Below, piece after piece: positions 51,779 through 60,505 of a stretch of DNA of 64,000 nucleotides. Positions within the stretch are counted from its first letter, which is position 1. Each line of letters begins with the position of its first letter. The stretch spans positions 2,604,001 through 2,668,000 of the forward strand of contig NZ_CP170448.1 in NCBI RefSeq assembly GCF_042466685.1. The letters run 5' to 3'. The notes under the pieces are model-generated. The model worked only from the letters and a program-made list of their open reading frames with translations, was not told the DNA's origin and made no database searches. The DNA is from Vreelandella sp042466685 (GTDB lineage Bacteria > Pseudomonadota > Gammaproteobacteria > Pseudomonadales > Halomonadaceae). The position numbers and the translations under genes are program-made.

Positions 51779-52891
51779 TTACTGTTCGCGCAGAATCTTC
51801 AGCATCCGCTTGAGCGGCTCTGCGGCGCCCCACAGCAACTGGTCACCCACGCTAAAGGCTGAGAGATATTCTCCGCCCATTTGCAGCTTACGCAGACGGC
51901 CAACCGGCACTTGCAGCGTACCAGTGGCGGCCGCAGGCGTTAGGCCAGCGATGGTGGCGTCTTTATCGTTAGGAATCAGCTTGACCCACTCGTTGTGCTT
52001 GGCGATACGATCTTCGATCTCATCCAGTGGTACATCGCGCTTTAGCTTGATCGTAAACGCCTGGCTGTGCGAGCGCATCGCACCGATACGCACACATAGG
52101 CCATCAATGGGGATCGGGTTATTGTCGAGGCCAAGAATCTTGTTGGTCTCAACGCTGCCCTTCCACTCTTCGCGGCTCTGGCCATTCTCTAACTTGGTAT
52201 CGATCCACGGCAGCAGACTACCCGCCAGCGGTGCGGCAAAGTTATCGGTCGGGAAGTCGCCGCTGCGCATGGCCGCCGTTACTTTACGGTCGATATCCAG
52301 AATCGCGCTAGACGGATCTTTTAACTCTTCGCCGACGCTGTCGCGCAGTGTACCCATTTGGTTGAGCAACTCGCGCATATGCTTAGCGCCAGAGCCTGAA
52401 GCCGCCTGATAGGTCATGGAAGTCATCCACTCGACCATATCGGCTTCGAATAGACCACCCAATCCCATCAACATCAGGCTTACGGTGCAGTTGCCGCCTA
52501 CAAAGGTTTTAGCGCCTTTGGCTAGCTGATCGTCGATGACCCCGCGGTTGACCGGATCCAGCACGATTGTTGCTTCATCTTCCATGCGCAGCGTGCTGGC
52601 GGCGTCGATCCAGTAGCCTTTCCAGCCTGCATTGCGAAGATCTTTATAGACGGGCTTGGTGTAGTCACCGCCCTGACAGGTGACAACAACATCCAACGCT
52701 TTGAGCGCTTCAATATCAAAGGCGTCTTTTAGCGGAGGCACGTCTACACCGATGTCGGGGCCGGGCTGGCCTACCTGGGAGGTGGTGAAGAACACCGGCT
52801 CGATGCCGTTGAAATCACCATCTTCCTGCATGCGCTGCATCAGCACTGAACCCACCATGCCGCGCCATCCCACGAAACCGACTTTCAACAT
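51779..52891 (-). CDS. asd: Aspartate-semialdehyde dehydrogenase
   Basis: A 370-residue NADP enzyme supplying lysine, threonine, methionine and diaminopimelate. The N-terminal cofactor loop VGFVGWRGMVGSVLMQRM and catalytic Cys135 in FVGGNCTVSL match E. coli Asd (367 residues). A second conserved stretch, QAASGSGAKHMRELL, follows. It lies between leuB and fimV as in Pseudomonas, with its own terminator. The 213-base gap before leuB holds a large inverted repeat. Confidence 0.97.
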   Translation of the reverse strand: MLKVGFVGWRGMVGSVLMQRMQEDGDFNGIEPVFFTTSQVGQPGPDIGVDVPPLKDAFDIEALKALDVVVTCQGGDYTKPVYKDLRNAGWKGYWIDAASTLRMEDEATIVLDPVNRGVIDDQLAKGAKTFVGGNCTVSLMLMGLGGLFEADMVEWMTSMTYQAASGSGAKHMRELLNQMGTLRDSVGEELKDPSSAILDIDRKVTAAMRSGDFPTDNFAAPLAGSLLPWIDTKLENGQSREEWKGSVETNKILGLDNNPIPIDGLCVRIGAMRSHSQAFTIKLKRDVPLDEIEDRIAKHNEWVKLIPNDKDATIAGLTPAAATGTLQVPVGRLRKLQMGGEYLSAFSVGDQLLWGAAEPLKRMLKILREQ

Positions 52892-52986
52892 ATGAAGTCC
52901 TCCTGCAAAGAATGAGTCTGTCTATTATACACACTTCTTTACGGTGATTTTGAAACCAGGAGATAGGTTAAGGGCTATCCCTGCGA

Positions 52987-53067
52987 CAGGCCTATGAGGG
53001 GGCGCTGTGAACCCATCCCTGGGCGCTACATTTGCCATCCATGGCAAATGACCCCCTCTACGGCCTG
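52987..53067. repeat. Complex inverted-repeat element between asd and leuB
   Basis: Outer arms CAGGCC-TAT-GAGGGGG (52987-53002) and CCCCCTC-TAC-GGCCTG (53052-53067) pair except in the central three bases. An inner palindrome, CATTTGCCAT-CC-ATGGCAAATG, lies at 53029-53050. Two GGCGCT copies occur on the left side. The 81-base nested design looks like a REP-type intergenic repeat and could also end leuB transcripts. No second copy was noticed in this window. Confidence 0.6.
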
Positions 53068-53104
53068 CCCCAGGCGCCCTTAACGCAGACGCATTGCCAA
53101 TACT

Positions 53105-54184
53105 TTACTGCTTAGCAAACGCCGCCAGTACCGCATCGCCCATAGCATCGGTGCCGATGGTTTGCATGCCTTCTGACGCAATATCAGCAGTACGCAGGCC
53201 ATCATCCAATACGCTGCCCACGGCGGCTTCAATGCGCTCCGCCATGGCATTCTCGTTCAGCGAGTAGCGTAGCATCATGGCCACAGAGAGCATCATCGCC
53301 AAGGGGTTAGCCACATTCTGACCGGCGATATCCGGCGCGCTGCCGTGGCAAGGCTCGTACATGCCCTGCCCGCTCTCGTTTAGTGAAGCAGATGGCAGCA
53401 TACCGATAGAGCCGGTGAGCATCGCGGCGGCATCGGACAGAATATCGCCAAACATATTGCCAGTGACCACCACGTCAAACTGCTTAGGCGCGCGCACCAA
53501 CTGCATGGCGGCGTTATCCACGTACATATGGGAAAGTTCAACATCCGGATACTCCGGCGCCAAACGCTCCATCACTTCCCGCCACAAAATGGTAACTTCC
53601 AGCACGTTGGCTTTATCTACCGAGCAGAGCTTTTTGCCACGCTTCTGGGCCATTTCAAAGGCAACGCGGCCAATGCGCTCAATTTCGCTCTCGGAGTAGA
53701 TATAGGTATTAAAACCCACGCGCTCGCCGTTGCGCTCTTCAATACCCCGTGGCTGGCCGAAGTAGATACCGCCAGTGAGCTCGCGGACAATCATAATATC
53801 CAAACCCGCTACCAGCTCAGGCTTGAGGCTGGAGGCGCTGGCCAACTGCGGGTAGAGCATTGCCGGGCGCAGATTGCCGAACAGGCCTAGATTCTTACGC
53901 AGGCCCAGTAGCCCTTTTTCGGGGCGTTTGGAGAGGTCTTCGATTTTGTCCCACTTTGGGCCACCCACCGCAGCGAGCAAAATAGCGCTGGCGGCTTTGG
54001 CTTTTGCGAGGGTTTCCGCAGGCAGCGGCTCGCCGTGGACATCAAACGCAGAGCCGCCCACCAGCGCCTCTTCTACTTCAATATCTAAGCCCGCTTCCTG
54101 GCACGCCTTCAACAAGCGTGCCGCCTGGGCGGCAATCTCGGGGCCAATACCATCACCCGGCAGCAATAAAACCTTATGCGTCAT
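53105..54184 (-). CDS. leuB: 3-isopropylmalate dehydrogenase
   Basis: A 359-residue NAD enzyme oxidising 3-isopropylmalate in leucine synthesis. The start KVLLLPGDGIGPEIAAQA, the substrate-binding VRELTGGIYFG and the metal-binding DAAAMLTGSIGMLPSASL are typical. The C-terminal region EPCHGSAPDIAGQNVANPLAM binds NAD. It is 99 bases downstream of leuD; the methyltransferase gene often found between them in Pseudomonas is absent. Confidence 0.97.
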   Translation of the reverse strand: MTHKVLLLPGDGIGPEIAAQAARLLKACQEAGLDIEVEEALVGGSAFDVHGEPLPAETLAKAKAASAILLAAVGGPKWDKIEDLSKRPEKGLLGLRKNLGLFGNLRPAMLYPQLASASSLKPELVAGLDIMIVRELTGGIYFGQPRGIEERNGERVGFNTYIYSESEIERIGRVAFEMAQKRGKKLCSVDKANVLEVTILWREVMERLAPEYPDVELSHMYVDNAAMQLVRAPKQFDVVVTGNMFGDILSDAAAMLTGSIGMLPSASLNESGQGMYEPCHGSAPDIAGQNVANPLAMMLSVAMMLRYSLNENAMAERIEAAVGSVLDDGLRTADIASEGMQTIGTDAMGDAVLAAFAKQ

Positions 54185-54283
54185 GCTGAATCCTTAACGT
54201 GTTAAAGAGCGACGTTGGCCGCTTGGCGCATTGCAATGGGGTTGCAACGCGCTATCAAACTTACTGTGAGAACTGAAAACCCT

Positions 54284-54931
54284 TTAGGCTGACTGACGGA
54301 ACAGCCAGGGGCGTGCGGCTTTATGCTTCTGCTCAAACGCACGAATGGCGTCTTCATCTTTTAGCGTCAGGCCGATATCGTCCAACCCTTCCAGCAAACA
54401 GTGCTTGCGAAACTCATCCACTTCAAACTCTAAAATCTCGCCGCTCGGGGTAATGACCCGCTGGTTCTCCAAGTCCACATCCAACTGGTAGCCTTCATTA
54501 GCTTCTACCTCGGCAAACAGTCTATCGATCACATCTTCTGGGAAGGTAATCAGCAGAATGCCGTTCTTGAATGAGTTGTTATAGAAAATATCGGCAAAGC
54601 TAGGCGCAATCACTACCTTAAAGCCAAAATCTTCCAGCGCCCAAGGCGCGTGCTCGCGGGAGCTACCACAGCCAAAGTTGCGCCGCGCCAGCAGCACTTC
54701 AGAACCTTTGAAGCGCGGCTGATTCAAGACAAAATCAGGATTGAGGGGGCGCTGCGAGCAATCCTGCCCCGGCTGGCCTTCATCCAGGTAACGCAGTTCA
54801 TCAAACAGATTAACGCCAAAACCGGTGCGCTTGATTGATTTCAAAAACTGCTTCGGGATAATCAAATCGGTATCGACGTTGGCGCGGTCAAGAGGCGCAA
54901 CCACGCCCTCAAAACGTTCAAATTTTTTCAT
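54284..54931 (-). CDS. leuD: 3-isopropylmalate dehydratase small subunit
   Basis: A 215-residue swivel-domain subunit of isopropylmalate isomerase. It starts FEGVVAPLDRANVDTDLIIPKQFL and contains the GCGSSREHAPWAL loop that contacts substrate. It lies three bases after leuC, its partner subunit. The length fits the 200-215 residue bacterial form. Confidence 0.97.
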   Translation of the reverse strand: MKKFERFEGVVAPLDRANVDTDLIIPKQFLKSIKRTGFGVNLFDELRYLDEGQPGQDCSQRPLNPDFVLNQPRFKGSEVLLARRNFGCGSSREHAPWALEDFGFKVVIAPSFADIFYNNSFKNGILLITFPEDVIDRLFAEVEANEGYQLDVDLENQRVITPSGEILEFEVDEFRKHCLLEGLDDIGLTLKDEDAIRAFEQKHKAARPWLFRQSA

Positions 54932-54934
54932 GGC

Positions 54935-56386
54935 TTAGGCCTCCTGAGCGTGAGTGGCGTCGTTAGCAGGCAAGCTGCGGACATCGACAAAGTGACCGGC
55001 AATCGCTGCTGCCGCTGCCATGGCCGGGCTGACCAGGTGCGTGCGGCCACCGTAGCCTTGGCGCCCTTCGAAGTTGCGGTTAGAGGTAGAGGCGCAGTGC
55101 TCACCGGCACCCAACTTATCCGCATTCATGGCCAAACACATGGAGCAGCCCGGCTCGCGCCACTCAAAACCCGCGTCAATAAAGATCTTATCCAAACCTT
55201 CCGCTTCCGCTTGGCGCTTCACCAAGCCGGAGCCCGGCACTACCATGGCCAGTTTGATAGAGTTAGCGACTTTTTTGCCCTTGGCCACTTTGGCGGCTTC
55301 GCGCAGGTCTTCGATACGCGAGTTAGTGCAGGAGCCGATAAAAATCTTATCCAGCTTAATGTCGGTAATTTTCTGGTTGGGCTGAAGGCCCATATACTCC
55401 AGCGCACGGGTGTGACTGCGCTGCACGGTTTCATCCAGCGCGGCCTGCGGATCAGGTACTTGGCCGGAAATACCGGTGACCATTTCCGGGCTGGTACCCC
55501 AGCTCACCTGTGGCTCGATCTCTTCAGCCTGCAAAGTAACCACTTTATCGAACGGCGCATCGTCATCAGAGACCAGATTGCGCCAATCGGCTACTGCGGC
55601 TTCCCACTGTTCTGCGGTCGGCGCAAAGGGGCGCTTACCAAGATAATCGATAGTGGTGTCGTCTACGGCGATCAGACCGACCCGTGCGCCCGCCTCAATG
55701 GCCATATTGCACACGGTCATGCGCCCTTCCATAGAGAGCGAGGCAATGGCACTTCCGGCAAACTCAATGGCGTAGCCGGTGCCGCCTGCGGTGCCAATTT
55801 TGCCGATAATCGCCAGCACTACGTCTTTGGCAGTCACGCCCAGGCCTAATTCGCCCTCCACGCGCACCTGCATATTCTTCATTTTTTGCGCCAGCAAGCA
55901 CTGGGTCGCCATCACGTGCTCGACTTCAGAAGTGCCGATACCGTGAGCCAAGGCACCAAAGGCACCATGAGTCGCAGTATGGGAGTCGCCGCACACTACA
56001 GTCATACCCGGCAGCGTTGCGCCCTGCTCTGGGCCAACCACGTGCACGATGCCCTGGCGAGGGTCGTTGATTTTGAACTCTTCGATGCCGTACTCAAGGC
56101 AGTTGTCGTCCAGGGTTTGTACCTGAATCAGTGACACCGGGTCTTTAATCCCGCTGTTGCCCTCGGCCCGCTCTTTAATGGTCGTAGGCACGTTATGGTC
56201 AGGCGTGGCCAAATTGGCATCCAAACGCCACGGCTTGCGGTTGGCTAAACGCAGCCCTTCAAACGCCTGGGGGGAAGTCACTTCGTGAAGCAACTGGCGG
56301 TCGATGTAGATCAACGCTGTGCCGTCATCGCGCTGCTTTACCAAGTGTTGATTCCAAAGCTTGTCGTAAAGGGTTTGGCCTGACAT
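54935..56386 (-). CDS. leuC: 3-isopropylmalate dehydratase large subunit
   Basis: A 483-residue aconitase-family subunit with a 4Fe-4S cluster. Cluster cysteines are in GSCTNSR (about residue 350) and in EPGCSMCLAMN (about 413 and 416). The VVCGDSHTATHGAFGALAHGIG segment is also typical. It heads leuCD and the long minus-strand block, and is divergent from a LysR regulator. No leucine-rich leader peptide was recognised upstream. Confidence 0.97.
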   Translation of the reverse strand: MSGQTLYDKLWNQHLVKQRDDGTALIYIDRQLLHEVTSPQAFEGLRLANRKPWRLDANLATPDHNVPTTIKERAEGNSGIKDPVSLIQVQTLDDNCLEYGIEEFKINDPRQGIVHVVGPEQGATLPGMTVVCGDSHTATHGAFGALAHGIGTSEVEHVMATQCLLAQKMKNMQVRVEGELGLGVTAKDVVLAIIGKIGTAGGTGYAIEFAGSAIASLSMEGRMTVCNMAIEAGARVGLIAVDDTTIDYLGKRPFAPTAEQWEAAVADWRNLVSDDDAPFDKVVTLQAEEIEPQVSWGTSPEMVTGISGQVPDPQAALDETVQRSHTRALEYMGLQPNQKITDIKLDKIFIGSCTNSRIEDLREAAKVAKGKKVANSIKLAMVVPGSGLVKRQAEAEGLDKIFIDAGFEWREPGCSMCLAMNADKLGAGEHCASTSNRNFEGRQGYGGRTHLVSPAMAAAAAIAGHFVDVRSLPANDATHAQEA

Positions 56387-56509
56387 GTGACTCTCCTGGG
56401 CAGTGCCCTGCTAGTTCGGTATGGCCGCCTCTATGGGCTGCTTAAATTGCTTGTGAGTCAGTGTCACGCGACTCGCGCATAAAAGCAATTCATGTTATTC
56501 ATAGTTTAG

Positions 56510-56524
56510 ATTCCAAACTGGAAT
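56510..56524 (+). promoter_or_regulatory. Candidate LysR-type operator between leuC and the LysR gene
   Basis: ATTCC-N5-GGAAT is a perfect inverted repeat with the T-N11-A form of LysR-family sites. It lies 20 bases before the regulator start codon and about 125 bases before leuC, where a divergent autoregulatory site is expected. Confidence 0.42.
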
Positions 56525-56544
56525 AGCTAATTAGGGAGCAGCCC

Positions 56545-57441
56545 GTGGATACCCAAAGCCTACAAGCCTTTTTGGCCGTGGCAGATACGCAAAGTTTCTC
56601 ACGGGCGGCTGAACAGTTGCACCTAACCCAGCCTGCGGTAAGCAAACGCATTGCCACGCTAGAGTCCCAGGTGGGTACACGGCTGTTTGATCGTATTGGT
56701 CGGCGAATTGCGTTAACCGAAGCCGGTAGCGTGCTGCTACCCCAAGCGCGGCGGATACTGTTTAGCGTCGAAGATAGCCGCCGCGCGCTGGCCAATCTTT
56801 CTGGCCAGGTAGGCGGCAAGCTGACCCTGGCCACCAGCCACCACATTGGCCTGCACCGCCTTCCGCCGCTATTAAAGCAGTACACCCAGCGCCACCCGGA
56901 GGTTACGCTAGATCTACACTTTCTGGATTCCGAACAGGCTTACCAGGGCGTTCTGGATGGCACGCTGGAAATGGCCGTGGTGACGCTCGCCCCCCATCCT
57001 CATGAACAGCTACAGGTGGTAGAGCTTTGGCGCGACCGGCTCTGTTTTGCCTGCGCTATTGATCACCCTCTTACCTATCAGACCTCTCAAAGCGTGCTGT
57101 CACTGACTGATCTGTGCGAATACAACTGCGTAATGCCGGGGGCGAAGACCTTTACAGGATCCCTTATCGCGCAGCGTTTTAGCCAAGCAGGCCTGGAACT
57201 GCCGGTCAGCATGGCGACCAACTATTTAGAAACGCTAAAGATGATGTGCAGCGTGGGGCTAGGCTGGAGCCTGCTACCGGAAAAGATGATCGACAGCGAA
57301 CTGGTAGAGCTAAAAGTAGACACCCCGCCAATTTACCGCCCGCTGGGGTATTTGGTGCATACCAATCGAACGCTCTCGAATGCGGCACGCATGATGATTG
57401 AGGAGCTGGAAAATACGCGGGGCGAGAGCCCTATAAAATAA
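56545..57441 (+). CDS. LysR-family transcriptional regulator
   Basis: A 298-residue regulator. The winged helix-turn-helix covers residues 1-62 (LQAFLAVADTQSFSRAAEQLHLTQPAVSKRIATLE), followed by an effector-binding domain resembling the CysB/CbbR/LeuO-type fold. The start is GTG at 56545, with TTAGGGAG before it. It is divergent from leuC, as are LysR genes next to leuCD in related bacteria, so control of leucine synthesis is likely but inferred. Confidence 0.88.
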   Translation: MDTQSLQAFLAVADTQSFSRAAEQLHLTQPAVSKRIATLESQVGTRLFDRIGRRIALTEAGSVLLPQARRILFSVEDSRRALANLSGQVGGKLTLATSHHIGLHRLPPLLKQYTQRHPEVTLDLHFLDSEQAYQGVLDGTLEMAVVTLAPHPHEQLQVVELWRDRLCFACAIDHPLTYQTSQSVLSLTDLCEYNCVMPGAKTFTGSLIAQRFSQAGLELPVSMATNYLETLKMMCSVGLGWSLLPEKMIDSELVELKVDTPPIYRPLGYLVHTNRTLSNAARMMIEELENTRGESPIK

Positions 57442-57493
57442 GCCCGATGTGTTATGCGCACACCCGCGTTGTCGGTTTTCGTAGCGCGTGGTA

Positions 57494-57533
57494 AGCCTAC
57501 GAGAGCAGCGCGAAGCGGTGCCGGGGTTAGGCT
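57494..57533. repeat. Weak attC-like inverted repeat after the first GFA gene
   Basis: AGCCTA (57494-57499) and TAGGCT (57528-57533) face each other across 28 bases. On the minus strand the site begins with GCCTAAC, matching the RYYYAAC integron core, but the other end (GTAGGC) lacks one base of GTTRRRY. It lies downstream of a minus-strand gene, as cassette sites do. Weak evidence alone. Confidence 0.25.
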
Positions 57534-57594
57534 CTGGTGGACATTGTTGGCTGGTTGCCGCCGGGCGTCGTTCCGCCGCCTCCTGAATTGCCCC

Positions 57595-58014
57595 CTATTC
57601 ACCAAACTGGGCGAACACTTCTTCGCCGGTCAACTGCTTGGTTTTTTCTGCTAGTGAATAGTAACGTGGCTTTTGATCGATAAATATTTGCTCGGTTATT
57701 TTCCAATCATCCTCGCCATCAAGAAGCCCAACGGGAAGCGCATAATGTCCATCCTGCTTTAAGCGATAGAAAAGGTGGGTGCCACACTGCTGGCAGAAAC
57801 CACGCTCGGCCCACTCAGAGGAACTGAAGGTGGATATATACTCTGAGCCTTTAAAGTTCACATCACCGGCAAACTCAACTGCAAACATCGGGCCACCGCC
57901 CCATTTTCTACACATCGAGCAGTGACAAACGCCGACATGATTGCTGTTGGTGGCAACAGTAACGCTGACAATGCCGCAAAGGCAGGCCCCATGAAGCTGT
58001 GTGGTGGATGCCAT
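57595..58014 (-). CDS. GFA-family zinc protein (glutathione-dependent formaldehyde-activating enzyme-like)
   Basis: A 139-residue protein with the zinc-binding pattern of the GFA family: CLCG near residue 13, CHCSMCRKW near 32-40 and FCQQCGT near 75-81. GFA was first linked to forming S-hydroxymethylglutathione, but many members have unknown roles. ATG at 58014 (MASTTQLHG) has AAGGAG six bases upstream. It is the first of a run of small minus-strand genes. Confidence 0.85.
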   Translation of the reverse strand: MASTTQLHGACLCGIVSVTVATNSNHVGVCHCSMCRKWGGGPMFAVEFAGDVNFKGSEYISTFSSSEWAERGFCQQCGTHLFYRLKQDGHYALPVGLLDGEDDWKITEQIFIDQKPRYYSLAEKTKQLTGEEVFAQFGE

Positions 58015-58223
58015 ATTTGTCTCCTTCAGATATTCGTATTTAACCCTCAAAAGCCAAGATAGCTCAAAATTGATCCCTCAATATTGTGCCCCTATGAATC
58101 TATGAGTACTTGCCGCTACGGGCGCGTGTATCTTGGATCAAGTGGGTAGAAACAGCACGCTTAGCTTTTTCGCCAAGGCACAGCCGCAACGAAGATGGCC
58201 TACCCCTGTTGGTGCGTCTAACG

Positions 58224-58730
58224 TTAGCGGCCAATAATTATCTGAAGCCTACTGACAACTAGACGTACGATCAGCTTCAAAGGAAATGACCTATAGGCAG
58301 GTGGATCAGCTGGCAGAGCGTTGGAATCCTTGAGAAATTTGGTGGCAATACGTGACTGGAGAGCCGGTGCCTCGTCTACATACCGTTGGCGATACAACGA
58401 GATCCAGTGCTGCGAATTTTCGAACGTAACAAAAAGAGGCGAATTGCAGCACGTTGCCACCATACGTCTCGTTGGCGAGTTCTCACGAAATGTATAAGGA
58501 TGGAGAAGCCCCTGACCGCGCACTACGGCGTATCGATCATTACGATGGAGCACATAGTGGGTTCCCAAGAATGAGTCCATGATCGGCTCCGGCGGAAAGA
58601 GCTTTGCAAGCTCATCAGCCGCAAACTGGCAATCATCACAATGGCACACAGTGCAATAGATTGGCGCGCCCTTAAGCTCTACGGCAACCTGGCCACATGA
58701 ACACTCAACTAAAAATGTATCAACCGACAT
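58224..58730 (-). CDS. Divergent GFA-like cysteine-rich protein
   Basis: A 168-residue protein with CSCG near residue 10, CTVCHCDDCQ near 26-35 and CCNSP near 93, the same spacing logic as GFA zinc sites. The C-terminal 40 residues (SFPLKLIVRLVVSRLQIIIGR) are basic and amphipathic. Similarity to the neighbouring GFA gene is low, so it is not a recent duplicate. GGAGAG precedes the ATG. Function unknown. Confidence 0.75.
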   Translation of the reverse strand: MSVDTFLVECSCGQVAVELKGAPIYCTVCHCDDCQFAADELAKLFPPEPIMDSFLGTHYVLHRNDRYAVVRGQGLLHPYTFRENSPTRRMVATCCNSPLFVTFENSQHWISLYRQRYVDEAPALQSRIATKFLKDSNALPADPPAYRSFPLKLIVRLVVSRLQIIIGR

Positions 58731-58932
58731 CCGGCTCTCTCCAAGTGTGCACTAGCGCCTAGTCTCACCAGCGGCAATGAAACGACAACTGGCAAGGGAT
58801 CTCGACAGGAGCCTCAGCAATCAAAATCTCTTCTATTTTCATAGCGTCATTTCAGCTCTGGATGACGAAGAAGCAAAGAGCGGACATGCAGTTCAGCGGG
58901 TTAACGCCTCAACTGCCATAGCTTCCACCTCC
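58731..58932. other. Intergenic stretch upstream of the second GFA-like gene
   Basis: About 200 bases without a convincing gene. Short frames exist on both strands (a 69-residue plus-strand frame and a 25-residue minus-strand frame near 58850-58770) but neither has a recognisable domain. It may contain decayed coding sequence. Confidence 0.4.
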
Positions 58933-59127
58933 TCAAGGGGAAGGCGAACTGCCTTGAGCGCTCTTGCGAGACTTGGAAATAGCTAAAAAGACAGTGCCAA
59001 GCACAATAAACGAGGGGCTAATCACCCAAAGCGTCGTCAAATGAGTGGTTAAGCCAACAATAAGGAATGTTATGCCGTTAGCTAGGAAGACGAAGCCGAG
59101 GGTTAGAAGGCTTTTGAACGTGTTCAA
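58933..59127 (-). CDS. Small two-helix membrane protein
   Basis: A 64-residue protein starting with TTG at 59127, supported by a perfect AGGAG site seven bases upstream. It has two hydrophobic helices, about residues 7-27 (LLTLGFVFLANGITFLIVGLT) split by a short polar turn from 33-50 (LWVISPSFIVLGTVFLAIS), and a basic, serine-rich end. No family recognised. The small size makes it uncertain. Confidence 0.5.
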   Translation of the reverse strand: MNTFKSLLTLGFVFLANGITFLIVGLTTHLTTLWVISPSFIVLGTVFLAISKSRKSAQGSSPSP

Positions 59128-59210
59128 TGCGATGCTCCTGGTAAGAGCTAAAGCCTTTCACCACCGGTGACAGGCGAATAGCGGGTGAACCCATTAAGGA
59201 ATGAACGCAG

Positions 59211-59756
59211 CTAGCCTGCTGCATCGATGGTTAAGCGTTGAGCTAGGGCTTGGTAAAGGGTATGCCGAGCCGCTTCGTTAAACAGTACAAAACGGATCAG
59301 GCGAACTTTATGCAAGCTGGGGAGTATGGCTTCAAGGGTAGCCGCACACACTTGAGCGGCTTCTTTCGCCGGATAGCCGAAGGCGCCAGTAGAGAGTGCC
59401 GGAAAAGCCAGCCGCTCAATACCATTCTCCTCGGCAAGTTTCAGCGCGTTGCGGTAGCAGTCCGCCAGCAGCTGATCCTCCGGCTTGTCGACACCGTACA
59501 CCGGCCCCAGGCAATGAATGACCCAGCGATTGGGCAGGTTATGGCCGCCGGTAAGTACCGCTTGCCCCGGAATGATGGGCGCCATTGACTGTCCCTCTTC
59601 CGCTAAGCCTGGCCCTGCAGCGCGATGAAGCGCTCCGGCGACGCCGCCACCGGTTCGCAATTGCGCATTGGCAGCACTAACTACTGCATCCACATCGGAC
59701 TGTTGGGCAATATCGCCCACTACGCACTGCACTCGAATTCTGCTGTGGTCGCTCAT
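59211..59756 (-). CDS. Macro-domain protein (O-acetyl-ADP-ribose deacetylase type)
   Basis: A 181-residue single macro domain resembling E. coli YmdB. Ligand-binding motifs are VVGDIAQQSDVDAVVSAANAQL (with the catalytic Asn), TGGGVAGALHRAAG and LSTGAFGYPAKEAA. Such enzymes hydrolyse O-acetyl-ADP-ribose or remove ADP-ribose. AGGAG is four bases before the ATG. It is followed on the same strand by small genes and preceded by pncA. Confidence 0.9.
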   Translation of the reverse strand: MSDHSRIRVQCVVGDIAQQSDVDAVVSAANAQLRTGGGVAGALHRAAGPGLAEEGQSMAPIIPGQAVLTGGHNLPNRWVIHCLGPVYGVDKPEDQLLADCYRNALKLAEENGIERLAFPALSTGAFGYPAKEAAQVCAATLEAILPSLHKVRLIRFVLFNEAARHTLYQALAQRLTIDAAG

Positions 59757-59869
59757 AAGCTCCTCCCTCTATTACCCACATCGTGTCACGCCCGCTGGTG
59801 AAGACCTTCCTTTATAGCGGCAAATATCGAAAGTGCAGCCGGAACAGAGCGCTTCCGTTCAACCGACAG

Positions 59870-60442
59870 TCATGCGTTGTCTTCGATAATCGTCCCAGCT
59901 TTACGCATCTCGTCCATCACGACGCCTAATTGCTCCGGGCTCACTGCTCGGGTGGCATTGTCAATTAGGTGGGTTTCAAAGCCAAATTTGCAGGCGTCTA
60001 GCACGGTAGCCTTAACGCAAACATCGCAGGCTAGCCCTCCGATCCAAACGCGCTTGATCCCCCGACTCTCAAGAAAGCCCTGAAGGCCGGTGCCATCGAA
60101 AGCGGAGTAGGCGTCGCGATCAAACGCGCTCCCCTTGCTAACGCGCACGGTGTCCGGCGGCAATTGCAGATCCGGATGAAAGGCGGCACCGTCTGTGTCC
60201 TGAAGGCAGTGCTCTGGCCAGGGGCCACCTTGGGCCACAAAGGAGCAGTGTGCCACCGGGTGCCAGTCCCTGGAAACAATGGCCAGTGCGCCCTTCCGGG
60301 CGGCCTTAGCCAACCAATCGTTGAGTACCGGCACTACCGCATCGCCACCTTCAATGCCCAGCGCCCCGCCGGGGCAGAAATCGTTCTGCACATCCACAGC
60401 GATCACTGCATCTTGTGAGCAAAGTATTTCCGAAGCCCTCAT
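59870..60442 (-). CDS. pncA: Nicotinamidase
   Basis: A 190-residue isochorismatase-family hydrolase turning nicotinamide into nicotinate for NAD salvage. The catalytic triad Asp17 (VDVQNDF), Lys103 (VSKGS) and Cys142 (ACDVC) is complete, and the metal site DWHPVAH is at residues 59-65. ATG at 60442 has AGGAGG five bases before it. It lies 113 bases upstream of the macro-domain gene on the same strand. Confidence 0.93.
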   Translation of the reverse strand: MRASEILCSQDAVIAVDVQNDFCPGGALGIEGGDAVVPVLNDWLAKAARKGALAIVSRDWHPVAHCSFVAQGGPWPEHCLQDTDGAAFHPDLQLPPDTVRVSKGSAFDRDAYSAFDGTGLQGFLESRGIKRVWIGGLACDVCVKATVLDACKFGFETHLIDNATRAVSPEQLGVVMDEMRKAGTIIEDNA

Positions 60443-60505
60443 AAACACCTCCTGCTAGTTTGTAGACGTTGCAACACCGTTACTGACATCATAGCGCCAC
60501 AGGCA

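Noticed and set aside
54222..54252. GCGCATTGCAA / TTGCAACGCGC repeat between leuD and leuB
   Set aside because: Imperfect, without a T-tract; it could be chance.
54950..55849. 299-residue plus-strand frame opposite leuC
   Set aside because: It is antisense to a gene with all aconitase-family motifs, and the translation has no recognisable domain.
58777..58986. 69-residue plus-strand frame
   Set aside because: No domain, no ribosome-binding site, against the direction of every neighbour, and partly overlapping the small membrane-protein gene.
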